DNA of 64,000 nt from WTAW01 sp964406575 (GCA_964406575.1 CAYOSH010000021.1:5118-69117), one strand, 5' to 3'; positions 16,490 through 25,527 are shown, counted from the first letter of the stretch. Notes: a model not told the origin generated them from the letters alone. A program made the numbers and translations.

Positions 16490-16708
16490 CTAAACCGATA
16501 CAACTTCTGTGATCTCGGGAATTTCCTGCTTCAAGAGTCTTTCGATGCCCATCTTTAATGTCATCTGGGACATCGGACAACCGCCGCAAGCACCGGTCAA
16601 TTTGACTTTCACCACTCCGTCTTCGACATCCACGAGTTCCACATTCCCTCCGTCAGCTATGAGGGAAGGGCGGATTTTATCTAATGCCTTTTCGACTTTT
16701 TCTCTCAT
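16490..16708 (-). CDS. NifU C-terminal-domain (Nfu-type) Fe-S carrier
   Basis: A 72-residue stand-alone Nfu domain with the cluster-binding CGGCPMSQMTL (Cys41 and Cys44) and the preceding SLIADGGNVELVDVEDG typical of the family. Nfu proteins carry or deliver 4Fe-4S clusters between monomers. It is followed 23 bases later by the desulfurase and preceded by korB, whose product needs clusters. Function is assigned with confidence from the motif; specific clients are not known. Confidence 0.9.
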   Translation of the reverse strand: MREKVEKALDKIRPSLIADGGNVELVDVEDGVVKVKLTGACGGCPMSQMTLKMGIERLLKQEIPEITEVVSV

Positions 16709-16751
16709 TGTGATAATCTCCTTTAAATTTTATGTTTCACCAACCGCTGGA

Positions 16752-17606
16752 TCACTCAAAATCCTCCATCAGCGCCTTGAGTTTTTTTGCATCAACGTCC
16801 AGCTCAAGCAACCCGATGGGTCTATCACTGGGCAAACTCAAGTCGTCAAAGGACGGCTGTTCTTTTCGATATAACAATCCTATCGGGATCTTGCTCTTGT
16901 CCATGAGCGCTTCCAGCGCTGTTGTTCTATCTTCAGCGCGATAATGTGTGCTGTCATCCATGTATACAACATTTTCCTTGAACCATTTGGTATTGTTTAT
17001 TTTGTTGTGTGTGACACAGGGACTCAGCACTTCGATCAAGGAAAAACCATTGTGTGTTATGCCTTTTGTGATCAAAGATGTCAAATGTTTGGGATCACCC
17101 GAGAATCCTCGGGCTACAAACGTGGCCCCCGAAATGATGGCCAGTAATGGTCCATCTAACGGCATCTCTTTAGAACCGAATGGCGAAGAAACCGACACAT
17201 AGCCTTTTTGGCTCGTGGGAGAAGTTTGACCTTGTGTTAATCCGTACACACGATTGTTCACAACAATACAAGTGATATTGACATTTCTTCGGCAGGCATG
17301 GATGAAATGGCCTATACCTATGGAATAGGCATCCCCATCCCCGCTCACAGCCAGGACTGTCAAGCTTGAATTAGAGAGCCTGATACCGGTAGCAACAGGG
17401 AGGGCTCTCCCGTGCAGTCCATGGAATCCATAGCTATTGAAATAATTGTTGAGCCGGCCATGGCAGCCGATCCCGGTCACGATTACCACTTGCTCCGGGG
17501 GAATTTGAAGTGAAACAGCAGCCTGCTTCAGTGCGGCAAAGAGGCCATAAATACCACACCCCCGGCACCAAGTCGGATCATTGAGATGGTATTTATCCTC
17601 TTTCAT
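16752..17606 (-). CDS. korB: 2-oxoacid:ferredoxin oxidoreductase, beta subunit (KorB-like)
   Basis: The thiamine-diphosphate subunit of a ferredoxin-dependent 2-oxoacid oxidoreductase, most likely 2-oxoglutarate. It has WCRGCG near residue 14 (cluster Cys), GIGCHGRLNNYFNSYG, the TPP-binding block SGDGDAYSIGIGH and NNRVYGLTQGQTSPTS, which is typical of KorB. ATG at 17606 overlaps the korA stop (ATGA, four bases), so the subunits are translationally coupled; the longer frame from 17696 is within korA. Pyruvate or branched-chain acids are alternative substrates but the GLTQGQTSPT type favours KorB. The reaction yields reduced ferredoxin and acyl-CoA. Confidence 0.88.
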   Translation of the reverse strand: MKEDKYHLNDPTWCRGCGIYGLFAALKQAAVSLQIPPEQVVIVTGIGCHGRLNNYFNSYGFHGLHGRALPVATGIRLSNSSLTVLAVSGDGDAYSIGIGHFIHACRRNVNITCIVVNNRVYGLTQGQTSPTSQKGYVSVSSPFGSKEMPLDGPLLAIISGATFVARGFSGDPKHLTSLITKGITHNGFSLIEVLSPCVTHNKINNTKWFKENVVYMDDSTHYRAEDRTTALEALMDKSKIPIGLLYRKEQPSFDDLSLPSDRPIGLLELDVDAKKLKALMEDFE

Positions 17607-19348
17607 TGTTTCAGTGCCTCCAGGATGCTCTCTGTGATCTCGATGGGTCTGAAGGTGTGACCAGAATATTTCGTTATCTTTCGCACATGGGAACACTCGA
17701 TCCCCTGACCCTGGATCAATCCATGCAACTGCCCGGAGTAATTGTTCTCTACAACAAATACCTCGTCGCAGCTCTCCATGAACTCTTTGACTTCTGACGC
17801 AGAAAAGGGCCAGAGAGTGCGGATCTGCAGATACTTGCAGGGGACTCCCTTATCCTCGAGCTGATCCATCGCTTCTCTTATCGGCCAAACAGTGGACCCG
17901 AATCCGATGATCCCAACACAGGCCTCTTTCTTTCCCCAAAAAACGGGAGGAATGACATCATTGATGGCACTTTTCAGTTTTTTCATCCGCTTGTCCATCA
18001 TTTTGATGCGGGTCTCTTCGTCTTCATCACGGTAGCCTTTCTGGTCATGTTCGTTCCCCTCCACCATATGAATTCCATTTTTCATGGAGGGAACGGCTCG
18101 GGGCGAGATGCCATTTTCCGTAAACTTATACCTTTTGTAATCCTCCATCTTGAGGAGATCTGCCTGAGAGAGAAGCATTCCCCTGTCAATAACGACATGA
18201 GAAAAATCGAACGTCTCTACTGTGTAAAAATTCTGTCCGTAGTTTTGCTCTGTGAGCAAAATCACCGGACACTGATATTTTTCAGCAAGATTGAACGCGT
18301 CGGCCATAAAGTAAAAACACTCTTCGATGGTTCCGGGAGAGAGGACGATCCGGGGGAAATCTCCGTGAGCCCCGAAAACCCATTGATTCAAGTCGGATTG
18401 TTCTGGCCTCGTGGGTAGACCAGTACTCGGTCCTACCCTCTGCACATGTGCAATAACGAGAGGGATCTCTGCCATCCCGGCCAGACTGAAAGCTTCCATC
18501 ATTAAGGATGCTCCGGGTCCTGAGGTCGCGGTCATCGACCGAACTCCCGCATAGGCAGCGCCCAGAGCCATGTTTATTGCTGCGATCTCATCCTCTGTCT
18601 GGACAACCAGACCATTAAACGTGTGGATATGTTTGATAAGCCACTGCCAGATCTCAGTCGCCGGGCAGATCGGATAGGCGGCAAAGAATCGGCATCCAGC
18701 TGCGAGAGATCCCAAGGCAACGGCTTCATCACCGGCAATAAAGAGCCTATCGATATCAGGCCTCTTCACAAGAGTATGCTTCTCTTCTTTCTTGACAATC
18801 TTTTCCGCCTCATCGCACCCAAATATTACAGCTTGTATGTTCTTCTGAACAACTTCTTCCCCTTTTTTGCTGAGAAAAACTTCGGTCAACACCTCATCGA
18901 TGATCTTCAGGTCCAGGTCCAGGATGTAGCACAGACCTCCCAGGAGGATCGTATTCTTGAAGATCTCGCTCCCCAAGTTCTTTTTCGCCATTTCCCTCAT
19001 CGGAAATTTGTGGAAGGTCCGACCTTTTTTTTGGGAAAGCCGGATACTCTCAGTCACCCCTCCCTCGCAGAGGACAATCCCATCCTCAGCAATAGCGCTG
19101 ATGTGTCTGAGAATAGAGTCGCAATCAAAAGCCATGAGCACATCGATGGCATCGCCTCGGTTGTAGATCTTGGAGAGGCTCGCCCGGATGGTGTAGTTCG
19201 TGGCTTCGCCCCGGATGTTTGACGGGAAATCTCTATAGGTAACGACCTCCCACCCTTGCCGTTTCAGGATCTTTCCAAGAACGTTCCCCGTAAAAAGGAC
19301 ACCATCCCCGGCGTGTCCGGCTATCATGATTTGGATATCGTCGATCAT
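17603..19348 (-). CDS. korA: 2-oxoacid:ferredoxin oxidoreductase, fused gamma-alpha subunit (KorA-like)
   Basis: The 581-residue chain joins a gamma domain (~1-180; GHAGDGVLFTGNVLGKIL, RGEATNYTIRAS) to an alpha domain starting near residue 200 (GDEAVALGSLAAGCRFFAAYPI, EDEIAAINMALGAAYAG, MTATSGPGASLMMEAFSLAG). The fused order is usual for the KorAB class. It binds CoA and, with KorB, decarboxylates 2-oxoacids to acyl-CoA while reducing ferredoxin. It heads the minus-strand run korA-korB-nfu-iscS-iscU-tusA, implying joint control of the enzyme and cluster supply. About 220 bases upstream (19349-19567) hold no gene; a TATACT-like -10 is visible there but no good -35. Confidence 0.88.
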   Translation of the reverse strand: MIDDIQIMIAGHAGDGVLFTGNVLGKILKRQGWEVVTYRDFPSNIRGEATNYTIRASLSKIYNRGDAIDVLMAFDCDSILRHISAIAEDGIVLCEGGVTESIRLSQKKGRTFHKFPMREMAKKNLGSEIFKNTILLGGLCYILDLDLKIIDEVLTEVFLSKKGEEVVQKNIQAVIFGCDEAEKIVKKEEKHTLVKRPDIDRLFIAGDEAVALGSLAAGCRFFAAYPICPATEIWQWLIKHIHTFNGLVVQTEDEIAAINMALGAAYAGVRSMTATSGPGASLMMEAFSLAGMAEIPLVIAHVQRVGPSTGLPTRPEQSDLNQWVFGAHGDFPRIVLSPGTIEECFYFMADAFNLAEKYQCPVILLTEQNYGQNFYTVETFDFSHVVIDRGMLLSQADLLKMEDYKRYKFTENGISPRAVPSMKNGIHMVEGNEHDQKGYRDEDEETRIKMMDKRMKKLKSAINDVIPPVFWGKKEACVGIIGFGSTVWPIREAMDQLEDKGVPCKYLQIRTLWPFSASEVKEFMESCDEVFVVENNYSGQLHGLIQGQGIECSHVRKITKYSGHTFRPIEITESILEALKQ

Positions 19349-19567
19349 CTGGCTTTGTTATGCTGAATTCTTATAAAAACACCCGAAATAGTATAACATT
19401 TATTCTCTCAATTCCAGCAAAATCAAAGAGTGAACGGGCAAAATCTATAGCGCTCATCTTATAGGGAAGGAAAACCTCTGAAGGAAACAGTTTCCATCAT
19501 TATTGAAGGATTTCTCAGGGAGAATTCCTTCTCTTCTCTGTACCGTGAATCTTTAACGAACTCTCGA

Positions 19568-19843
19568 TCAGGCAGCCTTTCTTGTTTTCATGGGCTTGTC
19601 ACAGCAGAGGATGACATGCTCTTCCACACAACCGCAATATTCATCGACAACCAATCGAAAGCCGCACACCCTGCATTCATAACCCAGACCTTTCTGAGCC
19701 TTTGCCGGCATTTTTTTCTTGACTCCAGTTTTTATCGATTTCTTTGGAGCCGACTTGGTCGTTTTTTTCTTGACTGTGGCTCTGGCCGCTTTCTTTGGAG
19801 CTGTTTTTTTGGTGGCTTTTGCTTTGGTTTTTTTCGCTGGCAT
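19568..19843 (-). CDS. Lys/Ala-rich H1-like tail fused to a desulforedoxin-like metal domain
   Basis: A 91-residue protein with two parts. Residues 1-50 are almost entirely Lys, Ala, Thr and Pro in KKxAPKK and AKK repeats, like histone H1 tails or bacterial nucleoid-binding tails. Residues 55-86 contain ECRVCG (Cys57, Cys60), CGC (Cys70, Cys72) and LCCDKPMK (Cys80, Cys81). The CxxC...CCxxPM spacing resembles the iron site of desulforedoxin and desulfoferrodoxin N-domains, with two additional Cys. The ATG follows GGGAGGTCATAA, a strong site. The tail predicts nucleic-acid binding; whether the domain binds iron or zinc is unknown. I do not recognise a named family for the whole protein. Confidence 0.75.
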   Translation of the reverse strand: MPAKKTKAKATKKTAPKKAARATVKKKTTKSAPKKSIKTGVKKKMPAKAQKGLGYECRVCGFRLVVDEYCGCVEEHVILCCDKPMKTRKAA

Positions 19844-20098
19844 TTATGACCTCCCGTTACGTTTGGATGTTGTTCACGTTAAATTATACATTTACCACTT
19901 ATTCCCCCATTAGTCAAGACTCTATATTTCCTATAAATTCTATAGTCTATAAGTCCGGACAAGTTCGTTTTTCATGGGGATTGGATTTGCCACAGGATTG
20001 CAAACACACCCTCTACCGAATCATAAGGGCTGAGGGAATTGACTCATAGAACAAACATGACCCAGGCAGGCAGAAGAGACAGAACGCCTAGCGAAAGA

Positions 20099-21424
20099 TC
20101 AGGATATTTCAGCCTTTACCTTCTCGAGGTCTATGATTCCCTCCAGAGCTCTGTCTCGAAAGATCGTCTCTTTCCGCTCCACTCCTGTCGAAACCATGGA
20201 CACGTTGGTCTCCACAAGGTCCTCGATGCGTGCAATATAGTCTTTGAATTCCTTAGGGAGAACTTGAAATTCCGTCTTTTCCGCGACAGAGACATCCCAT
20301 CCCTTATACGTCTCATAATGCGGTTCCACTTTTTCGAGGACCCAGCTTTCTGTAGGAAAATTCTTCAATAAGCTTCCTTTGTATTTGTAACCCACGCAGA
20401 TCAAAATCTCTCTAACCCCGTCCAGCACATCAGATTTGGTCAAGGCGAGGGATGATATTCCGTTCAATCGGCAGGCATAGGAAACAGCTACAGCGTCGAA
20501 CCATCCGCACCTCCGGGGACGGCCGGTGGTGGCACCATATTCATTTCCCTTCTTGAGAAGATACTGTCCCCACTCGTCGTGAATTTCGACGGGAAAAGGG
20601 CCACCACCCACACGGGTCGTGTAGGCTTTGGCGACGCCGATCACCGCATCGATCTTGTCAGGGCTGACTCCCAATCCCGTACACACTCCCCCGATAGAGG
20701 AATTCGATGCGGTCACAAAGGGATATGTTCCATGATCTATGTCCAACAATGTACCCTGAGCCCCTTCAAAAAGTACAGAGTGGCCGGCCTTGATGCGTTC
20801 ATTCAGAAGAACAGAGACATCTTGGATGAACGGTTTGATCCTGAACGCATACTCCGCATATTCGTTAAAAATCTTCTCCGGATCGAGCAACGGCGCTCCG
20901 AAATGGGCCAAAAAGATGTTCTCCTCAGCAACCTTCAGCTCAATTCTTTCTTTAAGTAGCGATTCATTCAGAAGATCGCCAACCCTGATCCCGCAGCGAG
21001 CCACTTTGTCCACATAAGCGGGACCAATTCCCCTCATCGTTGTCCCGATCTTTTTATCCCCCATTCTCTCTTCGCGCACTTTCTCCACAGCAGAATGATA
21101 GGGCAGAATGAGATGTGCATTCTTGCTCACCGCAATGTTCTCACCCACATCCAATCCTAACTCCTGCAACTGAGAGATCTCTTCAAGAAACGCTTTTGGG
21201 TCGAAAACCACGCCGTTCCCTATCAAACAGAGCTTGTTTGAGTGGAGAATCCCAGATGGGACGAGATGGAGGATGATCTTTTGACCGTTCACATAGACAG
21301 TGTGTCCCGCGTTATGTCCGCCCTGAAAACGAGCGATTATATCAAAGGAAGGAGTAATGAGGTCGACAATTTTCCCCTTGCCTTCATCGCCCCACTGCAT
21401 ACCAAGAACAACACAATTCGCCAT
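20099..21424 (-). CDS. purA: Adenylosuccinate synthetase
   Basis: It makes adenylosuccinate from IMP, aspartate and GTP, the first committed step to AMP. GMQWGDEGKGKIVD holds the P-loop-like GDEGKGK, QGGHNAGHTVYVNG the IMP loop, GTTMRGIGPAYVDK the phosphate site, and TTGRPRRCGWFDAVA the GTP-base region. 441 residues is standard. GAGGGATATATA precedes the ATG. It is the only gene of its strand block until a porin gene upstream; about 255 bases separate it from the desulforedoxin-like gene downstream. The window's other purine genes (purL, purN) lie 18 kb away on the other strand. Confidence 0.97.
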   Translation of the reverse strand: MANCVVLGMQWGDEGKGKIVDLITPSFDIIARFQGGHNAGHTVYVNGQKIILHLVPSGILHSNKLCLIGNGVVFDPKAFLEEISQLQELGLDVGENIAVSKNAHLILPYHSAVEKVREERMGDKKIGTTMRGIGPAYVDKVARCGIRVGDLLNESLLKERIELKVAEENIFLAHFGAPLLDPEKIFNEYAEYAFRIKPFIQDVSVLLNERIKAGHSVLFEGAQGTLLDIDHGTYPFVTASNSSIGGVCTGLGVSPDKIDAVIGVAKAYTTRVGGGPFPVEIHDEWGQYLLKKGNEYGATTGRPRRCGWFDAVAVSYACRLNGISSLALTKSDVLDGVREILICVGYKYKGSLLKNFPTESWVLEKVEPHYETYKGWDVSVAEKTEFQVLPKEFKDYIARIEDLVETNVSMVSTGVERKETIFRDRALEGIIDLEKVKAEIS

Positions 21425-21510
21425 ATATATCCCTCAATAGGTTATTTTATTTTGTCACGAAAAAACCAGTGAGTCTTGAATTTTATCAGAAGTCCGATAG
21501 ATTCACAAGT

Positions 21511-22527
21511 TTAAAAACTCACGGCCACCTGGAGCAAAAGCACATCGTTCTTTTTTTCGAATTCCTTTTCCCGGTTAAACTGATATTCCAGCTTGAAAAA
21601 CGCTGTTTGGGCAAGGTTATAAACCGCTCCCAGAGTCCATCGTTCTCGATTCTCAGAAATCCCCAATCCAGAAAAACCGGGATAAAAAAAACCAGCCCCG
21701 TGGAAAGGATCTTCATAGTCATAATGCTGATAACTCACCACAGGCCAGACATTTTGGATATTAAACGTCAATAGAGCGAAATACCCTTCGCCGGAGCCGT
21801 TCGCATAATCAGCGGGATTTTCATTATCGGCCCAGGTGTATTCGCCTTTCAGCTGGTAGTTCGGACTGATCAACGAGACATCCAGGCATTGGAGCACCAA
21901 GTCTCGACTGTTGGTATCATCATATTTTCCTCTGTAGTGAGAGTACCCCACCTCAAACCTTTGATCGACATTCCAAGCCACTCTCCCCCCAAAAGCCTTA
22001 TCTTTGTTGTTATCCTTAAACTGTTGCCCTTCATTCAGCCAGTTTTTCTCTGCAAGGCCATTTCCCACATAGACGGAATACAGCAAGCCGGCGATCGTTC
22101 CATAAAGCTGGACTCCCATATCTCGCCACATGGCGGGGTAAAAATACTCCACGTTCATCGGGGGTTCGACAAGAAATGTCTGATACGCGCGATTGTTTTC
22201 GTTGTATCTTCCAAAGGGCACAAGATAGAGTCCCAGTTTAAAGTTGAACGCATTGGAAGTGGAAAACTCCATCAGCGCTTGATTCAATTCCACTTGTGCA
22301 TCCTGCTGAAGCATTACTTCGGCTGTATAGTTGATTTTGGCAGCGATCAGTCCCGAAAAAATGAGCCCCAGCTTGGGATCCTGGAGTGTTCGATAAGGAT
22401 CGCCACTCTCATCCTGTCCATCCATGTAATCAACGGACAGATAGCCGTTTATCTTGAGTTGATTATTTTGAGCAAAAACGAGAGAAGCGCCAAAAAACAG
22501 GAGGACAAATAGAGCAAATTTTTTCAT
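21511..22527 (-). CDS. Predicted outer-membrane porin-like protein
   Basis: A 338-residue protein with a clear signal peptide (MKKFALFVLLFFGASLVFAQ, cleavage after Ala-Gln-rich end) and a body of amphipathic strands: LKINGYLSVDYMDGQ, FNFKLGLYLVPFGRYNEN, RWTLGAVYNLAQTAFFKLEYQFN, ending LLLQVAVSF with a terminal Phe. The FGRY-type loop resembles phosphate-selective OprP/OprO-like porins, but I cannot assign a solute. I start at 22527, not 22572, because its ATG overlaps the stop of the upstream FAD-oxidoreductase (ATGA). It is therefore the last gene of the rubrerythrin-rubredoxin operon, an unusual partner. Confidence 0.65.
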   Translation of the reverse strand: MKKFALFVLLFFGASLVFAQNNQLKINGYLSVDYMDGQDESGDPYRTLQDPKLGLIFSGLIAAKINYTAEVMLQQDAQVELNQALMEFSTSNAFNFKLGLYLVPFGRYNENNRAYQTFLVEPPMNVEYFYPAMWRDMGVQLYGTIAGLLYSVYVGNGLAEKNWLNEGQQFKDNNKDKAFGGRVAWNVDQRFEVGYSHYRGKYDDTNSRDLVLQCLDVSLISPNYQLKGEYTWADNENPADYANGSGEGYFALLTFNIQNVWPVVSYQHYDYEDPFHGAGFFYPGFSGLGISENRERWTLGAVYNLAQTAFFKLEYQFNREKEFEKKNDVLLLQVAVSF

Positions 22528-23726
22528 ATCACAGAAAAGTCGAAATCGTCTTCCAAGATGGTATTTTTCCACTTGCTCACATCGGCTTTCTGGCCAATGA
22601 TGCGCGTTATTTGATTTACGCCATTCTTGGTCCCCATCCAGATAGCTCCAACAATGACTCCATCCTGAAGGACGATCTTTTTGTATATCCCCTCTTCTTT
22701 GATCTCCTTCCTGAGTTCCTCGAACTTTCCCTTTTCCGGGTTCACCACGCCGACGGAGGCAAGATGAATACCTACGACTTTGAGCGTATTCGAAGGGATA
22801 GTGCCCAAATACTTTTTTCTCTGGCCGATGACATTATGGGCCGCTGACCGAGCCTGTTCGAATGAAGCCGGGATAATCCCATAAACCCTGTCTTTGTGTT
22901 GCACGACATCGCCCACCCCATATATCGAGGGATCACTGGTCTGAAGATAATCATCAACGACCAAACCTCGATCCGTTTCCAAACCTGCATCTCGGACTAA
23001 TGCAATGTCCGGTCTTGACCCTGCTGCAACCAAGGCCATATCTGCGTCCCATTCATCGTTTCCCTTGAATCTCAAACCACGCACTTCGTCCTTTCCTAGG
23101 AACGCCTCTGTAGCCGTGCCGACTCTCACCTTGATTCCCATCCTCTCGATCTGGTGTTGGAGGATAGAAGCGCCTTCCACATCCAGTTGTCGAGGCAACA
23201 AGCGGTCGAAGAATTCGACCACTTTAACCTGAGCGCCTTTTGTCATGAGGGCTCTGGCGATCTCTAGCCCCAAGAGCCCCCCGCCAATCACCGCGACATT
23301 CGGATGGTTCTCCAGATATTCCAAAATCTTGTAGGCATCATCTATACTCCAGAGCGTGAAGATCCCCTTTTTTTCTGTTCCTTGGAAAGGAGGGACAAAA
23401 GAAAAAGACCCGTTGGCAATGATAAGTCTGTCATATTTCTCCCTTTTTCCATGACCGAGCTCTATTTGCCGGGATCCAGGGAGTATTTTTTTTACAGGTT
23501 CAGAGAGATGGATACGGATGTTCTGTTTCGTGTACCAATCCTCAGCAAAAGCAAACAATCTTTCGTGGGGAATCCGTTCAGCAAGGAAATCGATCAGGTT
23601 CGGTCGAGGGTAATAGTGGTATCTCTCCTTGGCAAATACATCGATTTCCACATCGTGATCGATTTCCCTTAGAGTTTTGGCAAAGATGATACCGGATATA
23701 CCATTCCCTAAAACAACGACCCGCAT
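22524..23726 (-). CDS. NAD(P)H:rubredoxin-type FAD oxidoreductase
   Basis: A 400-residue pyridine-nucleotide-disulfide-family flavoprotein without redox disulfide. It has an N-terminal FAD fingerprint VVLGNGISGIIFAKTLRE, a central NAD(P) fingerprint VAVIGGGLLGLEIARALM (~145-162) and the second FAD block IYGVGDVVQ. The YYPRPNLIDFLA segment is like NADH:rubredoxin reductases and the reductases of nitrite reductase. It lies between a rubredoxin gene and a porin gene, with AGGAGG ahead of the ATG, so the likely role is to reduce that rubredoxin and so drive rubrerythrin. Substrate and cofactor preference are not proven. Confidence 0.8.
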   Translation of the reverse strand: MRVVVLGNGISGIIFAKTLREIDHDVEIDVFAKERYHYYPRPNLIDFLAERIPHERLFAFAEDWYTKQNIRIHLSEPVKKILPGSRQIELGHGKREKYDRLIIANGSFSFVPPFQGTEKKGIFTLWSIDDAYKILEYLENHPNVAVIGGGLLGLEIARALMTKGAQVKVVEFFDRLLPRQLDVEGASILQHQIERMGIKVRVGTATEAFLGKDEVRGLRFKGNDEWDADMALVAAGSRPDIALVRDAGLETDRGLVVDDYLQTSDPSIYGVGDVVQHKDRVYGIIPASFEQARSAAHNVIGQRKKYLGTIPSNTLKVVGIHLASVGVVNPEKGKFEELRKEIKEEGIYKKIVLQDGVIVGAIWMGTKNGVNQITRIIGQKADVSKWKNTILEDDFDFSVI

Positions 23727-23750
23727 TTGCTTAATGCCTCCTGAGAAGGC

Positions 23751-23912
23751 TTAGGCCATCTTTTGAAAAAATTCTTTTCCCACGCCGCATTGGGGGCAAA
23801 CCCAGTCATCAGGCAAATCCTCGAACGCCGTCCCTGGCTCAATGCCATTGTCCGGGTCGCCCTTTTCAGGGTCATAAATATAACCGCAAGCTGTACATTC
23901 CCATTTTTCCAT
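23751..23912 (-). CDS. Rubredoxin
   Basis: A 53-residue mononuclear-iron electron carrier, found by translating the minus strand directly. It has both knuckles, ECTACGYIYDPEKGDPDNG and WVCPQCGVGKEFF, with the four Cys at positions 6, 9, 39 and 42, plus the family's aromatic core residues (Trp4, Tyr11, Tyr13, Trp37). AGGGAG lies eight bases before the ATG. It sits between rubrerythrin and the FAD oxidoreductase, forming a complete NAD(P)H to rubredoxin to rubrerythrin chain for reducing peroxide. Confidence 0.95.
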   Translation of the reverse strand: MEKWECTACGYIYDPEKGDPDNGIEPGTAFEDLPDDWVCPQCGVGKEFFQKMA

Positions 23913-23948
23913 CACAATTCTCCCTTCTATGTATCAAATCTTAGTCAA

Positions 23949-24401
23949 TCAGTCCCACTCAAGGACATGTTCATCATATTCTTTTTCCAACCTCAGTTTG
24001 TGCGTTTTTTCCTGTTGGACGAGGAATTGGAACAATTTTTTCAGCTCCTCATCATCTGCGTTGCTTTCCAGGTTGGTATAGAGTTCCACCGCTTCTTGTT
24101 CCTTTTTCGCTGCAAAAATAAGAAGATCTTGAAAATTCATATCCTCTGTTGGCGATTCCTCGACCAAGTAATCTGTGATTTTCAGGTCGGGGACTTTTTT
24201 GATTTCAAAGGACTCGATCTTTTGAGCAGTGATCCCTTCAAGCAATTTCTTATGATTCCTCTCCTCTTCCTGAAGCTCGATCAAAAGCTCTTTCAAACCA
24301 GGAGCTTTTGTCCTCTCGCTCATTGTCCCATACGCAGCGATGGCTTTCTCCTCCCTCGAAATTGCAAAATTTAAAATGTCTTGAAAGTCCGGTAGATCCA
24401 T
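23949..24401 (-). CDS. Rubrerythrin-like diiron ferritin-fold protein
   Basis: A 150-residue four-helix protein with two ExxY/EExxH repeats: FAISREEKAIAAYG with EEERNHKKLL, and FAAKKEQEAVELYTNLE with VQQEKTHKLRLEKEY. These supply the Glu/His ligands of a diiron site. There is no fused rubredoxin domain, and a separate rubredoxin gene lies 36 bases downstream. Rubrerythrins of this type reduce hydrogen peroxide in anaerobes. The ATG at 24401 follows ACAGGAG. The longer frame from 24470 runs through the promoter and is rejected. Confidence 0.88.
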   Translation of the reverse strand: MDLPDFQDILNFAISREEKAIAAYGTMSERTKAPGLKELLIELQEEERNHKKLLEGITAQKIESFEIKKVPDLKITDYLVEESPTEDMNFQDLLIFAAKKEQEAVELYTNLESNADDEELKKLFQFLVQQEKTHKLRLEKEYDEHVLEWD

Positions 24402-24437
24402 GATCACTCCTGTTAAGCTTATGTTAAACGGGACACT

Positions 24438-24466
24438 ATTATAATGAATCGCTTTCATGGTTGCAA
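24438..24466 (-). promoter_or_regulatory. Promoter of the rubrerythrin operon
   Basis: On the minus strand TTGCAA (24461-24466) and a perfect TATAAT (24438-24443) are separated by exactly 17 bases. The -10 lies 36 bases before the rubrerythrin ATG. It should drive rubrerythrin, rubredoxin, the FAD oxidoreductase and the porin gene. Confidence 0.7.
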
Positions 24467-24491
24467 TCACTTATTGCCTTCTGTAAGCCTC

Positions 24492-24553
24492 GCCAAATCC
24501 GTGATAACGTGATAACTCAAAAGCGTTATCGAGTGATCAGATGATGTGACGAG
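24492..24553. repeat. Dispersed intergenic repeat, copy 2 (with hairpin)
   Basis: It shares CCAAATCC and GAGTGATCAGAT with the copy at 26418-26507. It has an internal inverted pair GATAACG...CGTTATC with a 14-base loop. It lies in the ~295-base gap between rubrerythrin and mutM; I see no other feature there. Confidence 0.45.
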
Positions 24554-24696
24554 GAGGGAATTGGATTTGTGAGAGCAAGGCGCTGTCTATCAAGGCCATA
24601 GGATCGTTGTTGAGGGATTTTTGGCGAAGAGAGATAGGGTCACTCATCAATACGATCTGCGGTTTTTTCTATTTTTGCTTTTGTTTGTCCGTTCTT

Positions 24697-25527
24697 CTAT
24701 GAATGAGGCAGGGGCTGGCAGCGAGAGCAAATAAAAGTGCTTCTTCCGTTGATAAGGAACCGATGAATAGTGTTTCCACAGGCTAAACAAGGCGAAGAAT
24801 TCCTTCTGTAAACAGAATGATTGGTTTGGAATTTTCCTTTCTGGCCTTCAGCATCTACAAAGTCTTGGATCGATGATCCTCTGCATTCAATAGCATCGTG
24901 CAAAACCTTCCTCATAGACTTCCACACTCTCTTCAGATCTCCTTCCGAAAGCGAGACTGCAGATGAACAAGGATGAATGTTTGCCCGAAAAAGAATTTCA
25001 TTCGCATATATATTTCCAATCCCAGCGATGATGTTCTGATTCAAGAGCAAGCTTTTGATTCTCCCCCTCCTGCTTTGTAAAAGCTCGACAAAACGACCGG
25101 ACTCTATCTTCAATGCATCTGGCCCCAGATCTTTCAGATAAGACGATAAAGAAGGATTCGACGTAGGAACCGCTGCTAAAAAACCGAATTTCCGAACATC
25201 GCGAAATCGCAACTCCCGAGCATTCCCTTCAAAGGAAATACACAAATGCATATGTTTGTCCAATGGATCCGGATGGTGACATAAAATAAGCTGGCCAGTC
25301 ATTTTAAGGTGAAACAGAAGACTCCACGCGCCTTCGATCTTTATCAGAATCATTTTGCCTCTTCTCTGGACCAGTCGAATCCTCTGTTTTTCGAGGCTTT
25401 GCAAATCAGCATTTCTGTCATGCCTTAAAATCGCCGGATAAAAGACCTTGAACGACCCGATTGTTAAGCCACGAATCTTTGGGTTCAGACTTCGTGCGAT
25501 CACTTCAGCCTCAGGCAATTCCGGCAT
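24697..25527 (-). CDS. mutM: Formamidopyrimidine-DNA glycosylase
   Basis: A bifunctional glycosylase/AP lyase removing 8-oxoguanine and FaPy lesions. The N terminus MPELPEAEVIAR supplies the catalytic Pro1 (after Met removal) and Glu2. NQNIIAGIGNIYANEILF is the DNA-binding helix-two-turn-helix, and the C terminus has the zinc finger CLACGNTIHRF...CSRCQ. 276 residues is typical. Fpg and the related Nei family differ at the N terminus; this is the Fpg type. The gene stands alone, close to the oxygen-defence operon, which agrees with a role in oxidative DNA damage. Confidence 0.95.
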   Translation of the reverse strand: MPELPEAEVIARSLNPKIRGLTIGSFKVFYPAILRHDRNADLQSLEKQRIRLVQRRGKMILIKIEGAWSLLFHLKMTGQLILCHHPDPLDKHMHLCISFEGNARELRFRDVRKFGFLAAVPTSNPSLSSYLKDLGPDALKIESGRFVELLQSRRGRIKSLLLNQNIIAGIGNIYANEILFRANIHPCSSAVSLSEGDLKRVWKSMRKVLHDAIECRGSSIQDFVDAEGQKGKFQTNHSVYRRNSSPCLACGNTIHRFLINGRSTFICSRCQPLPHS

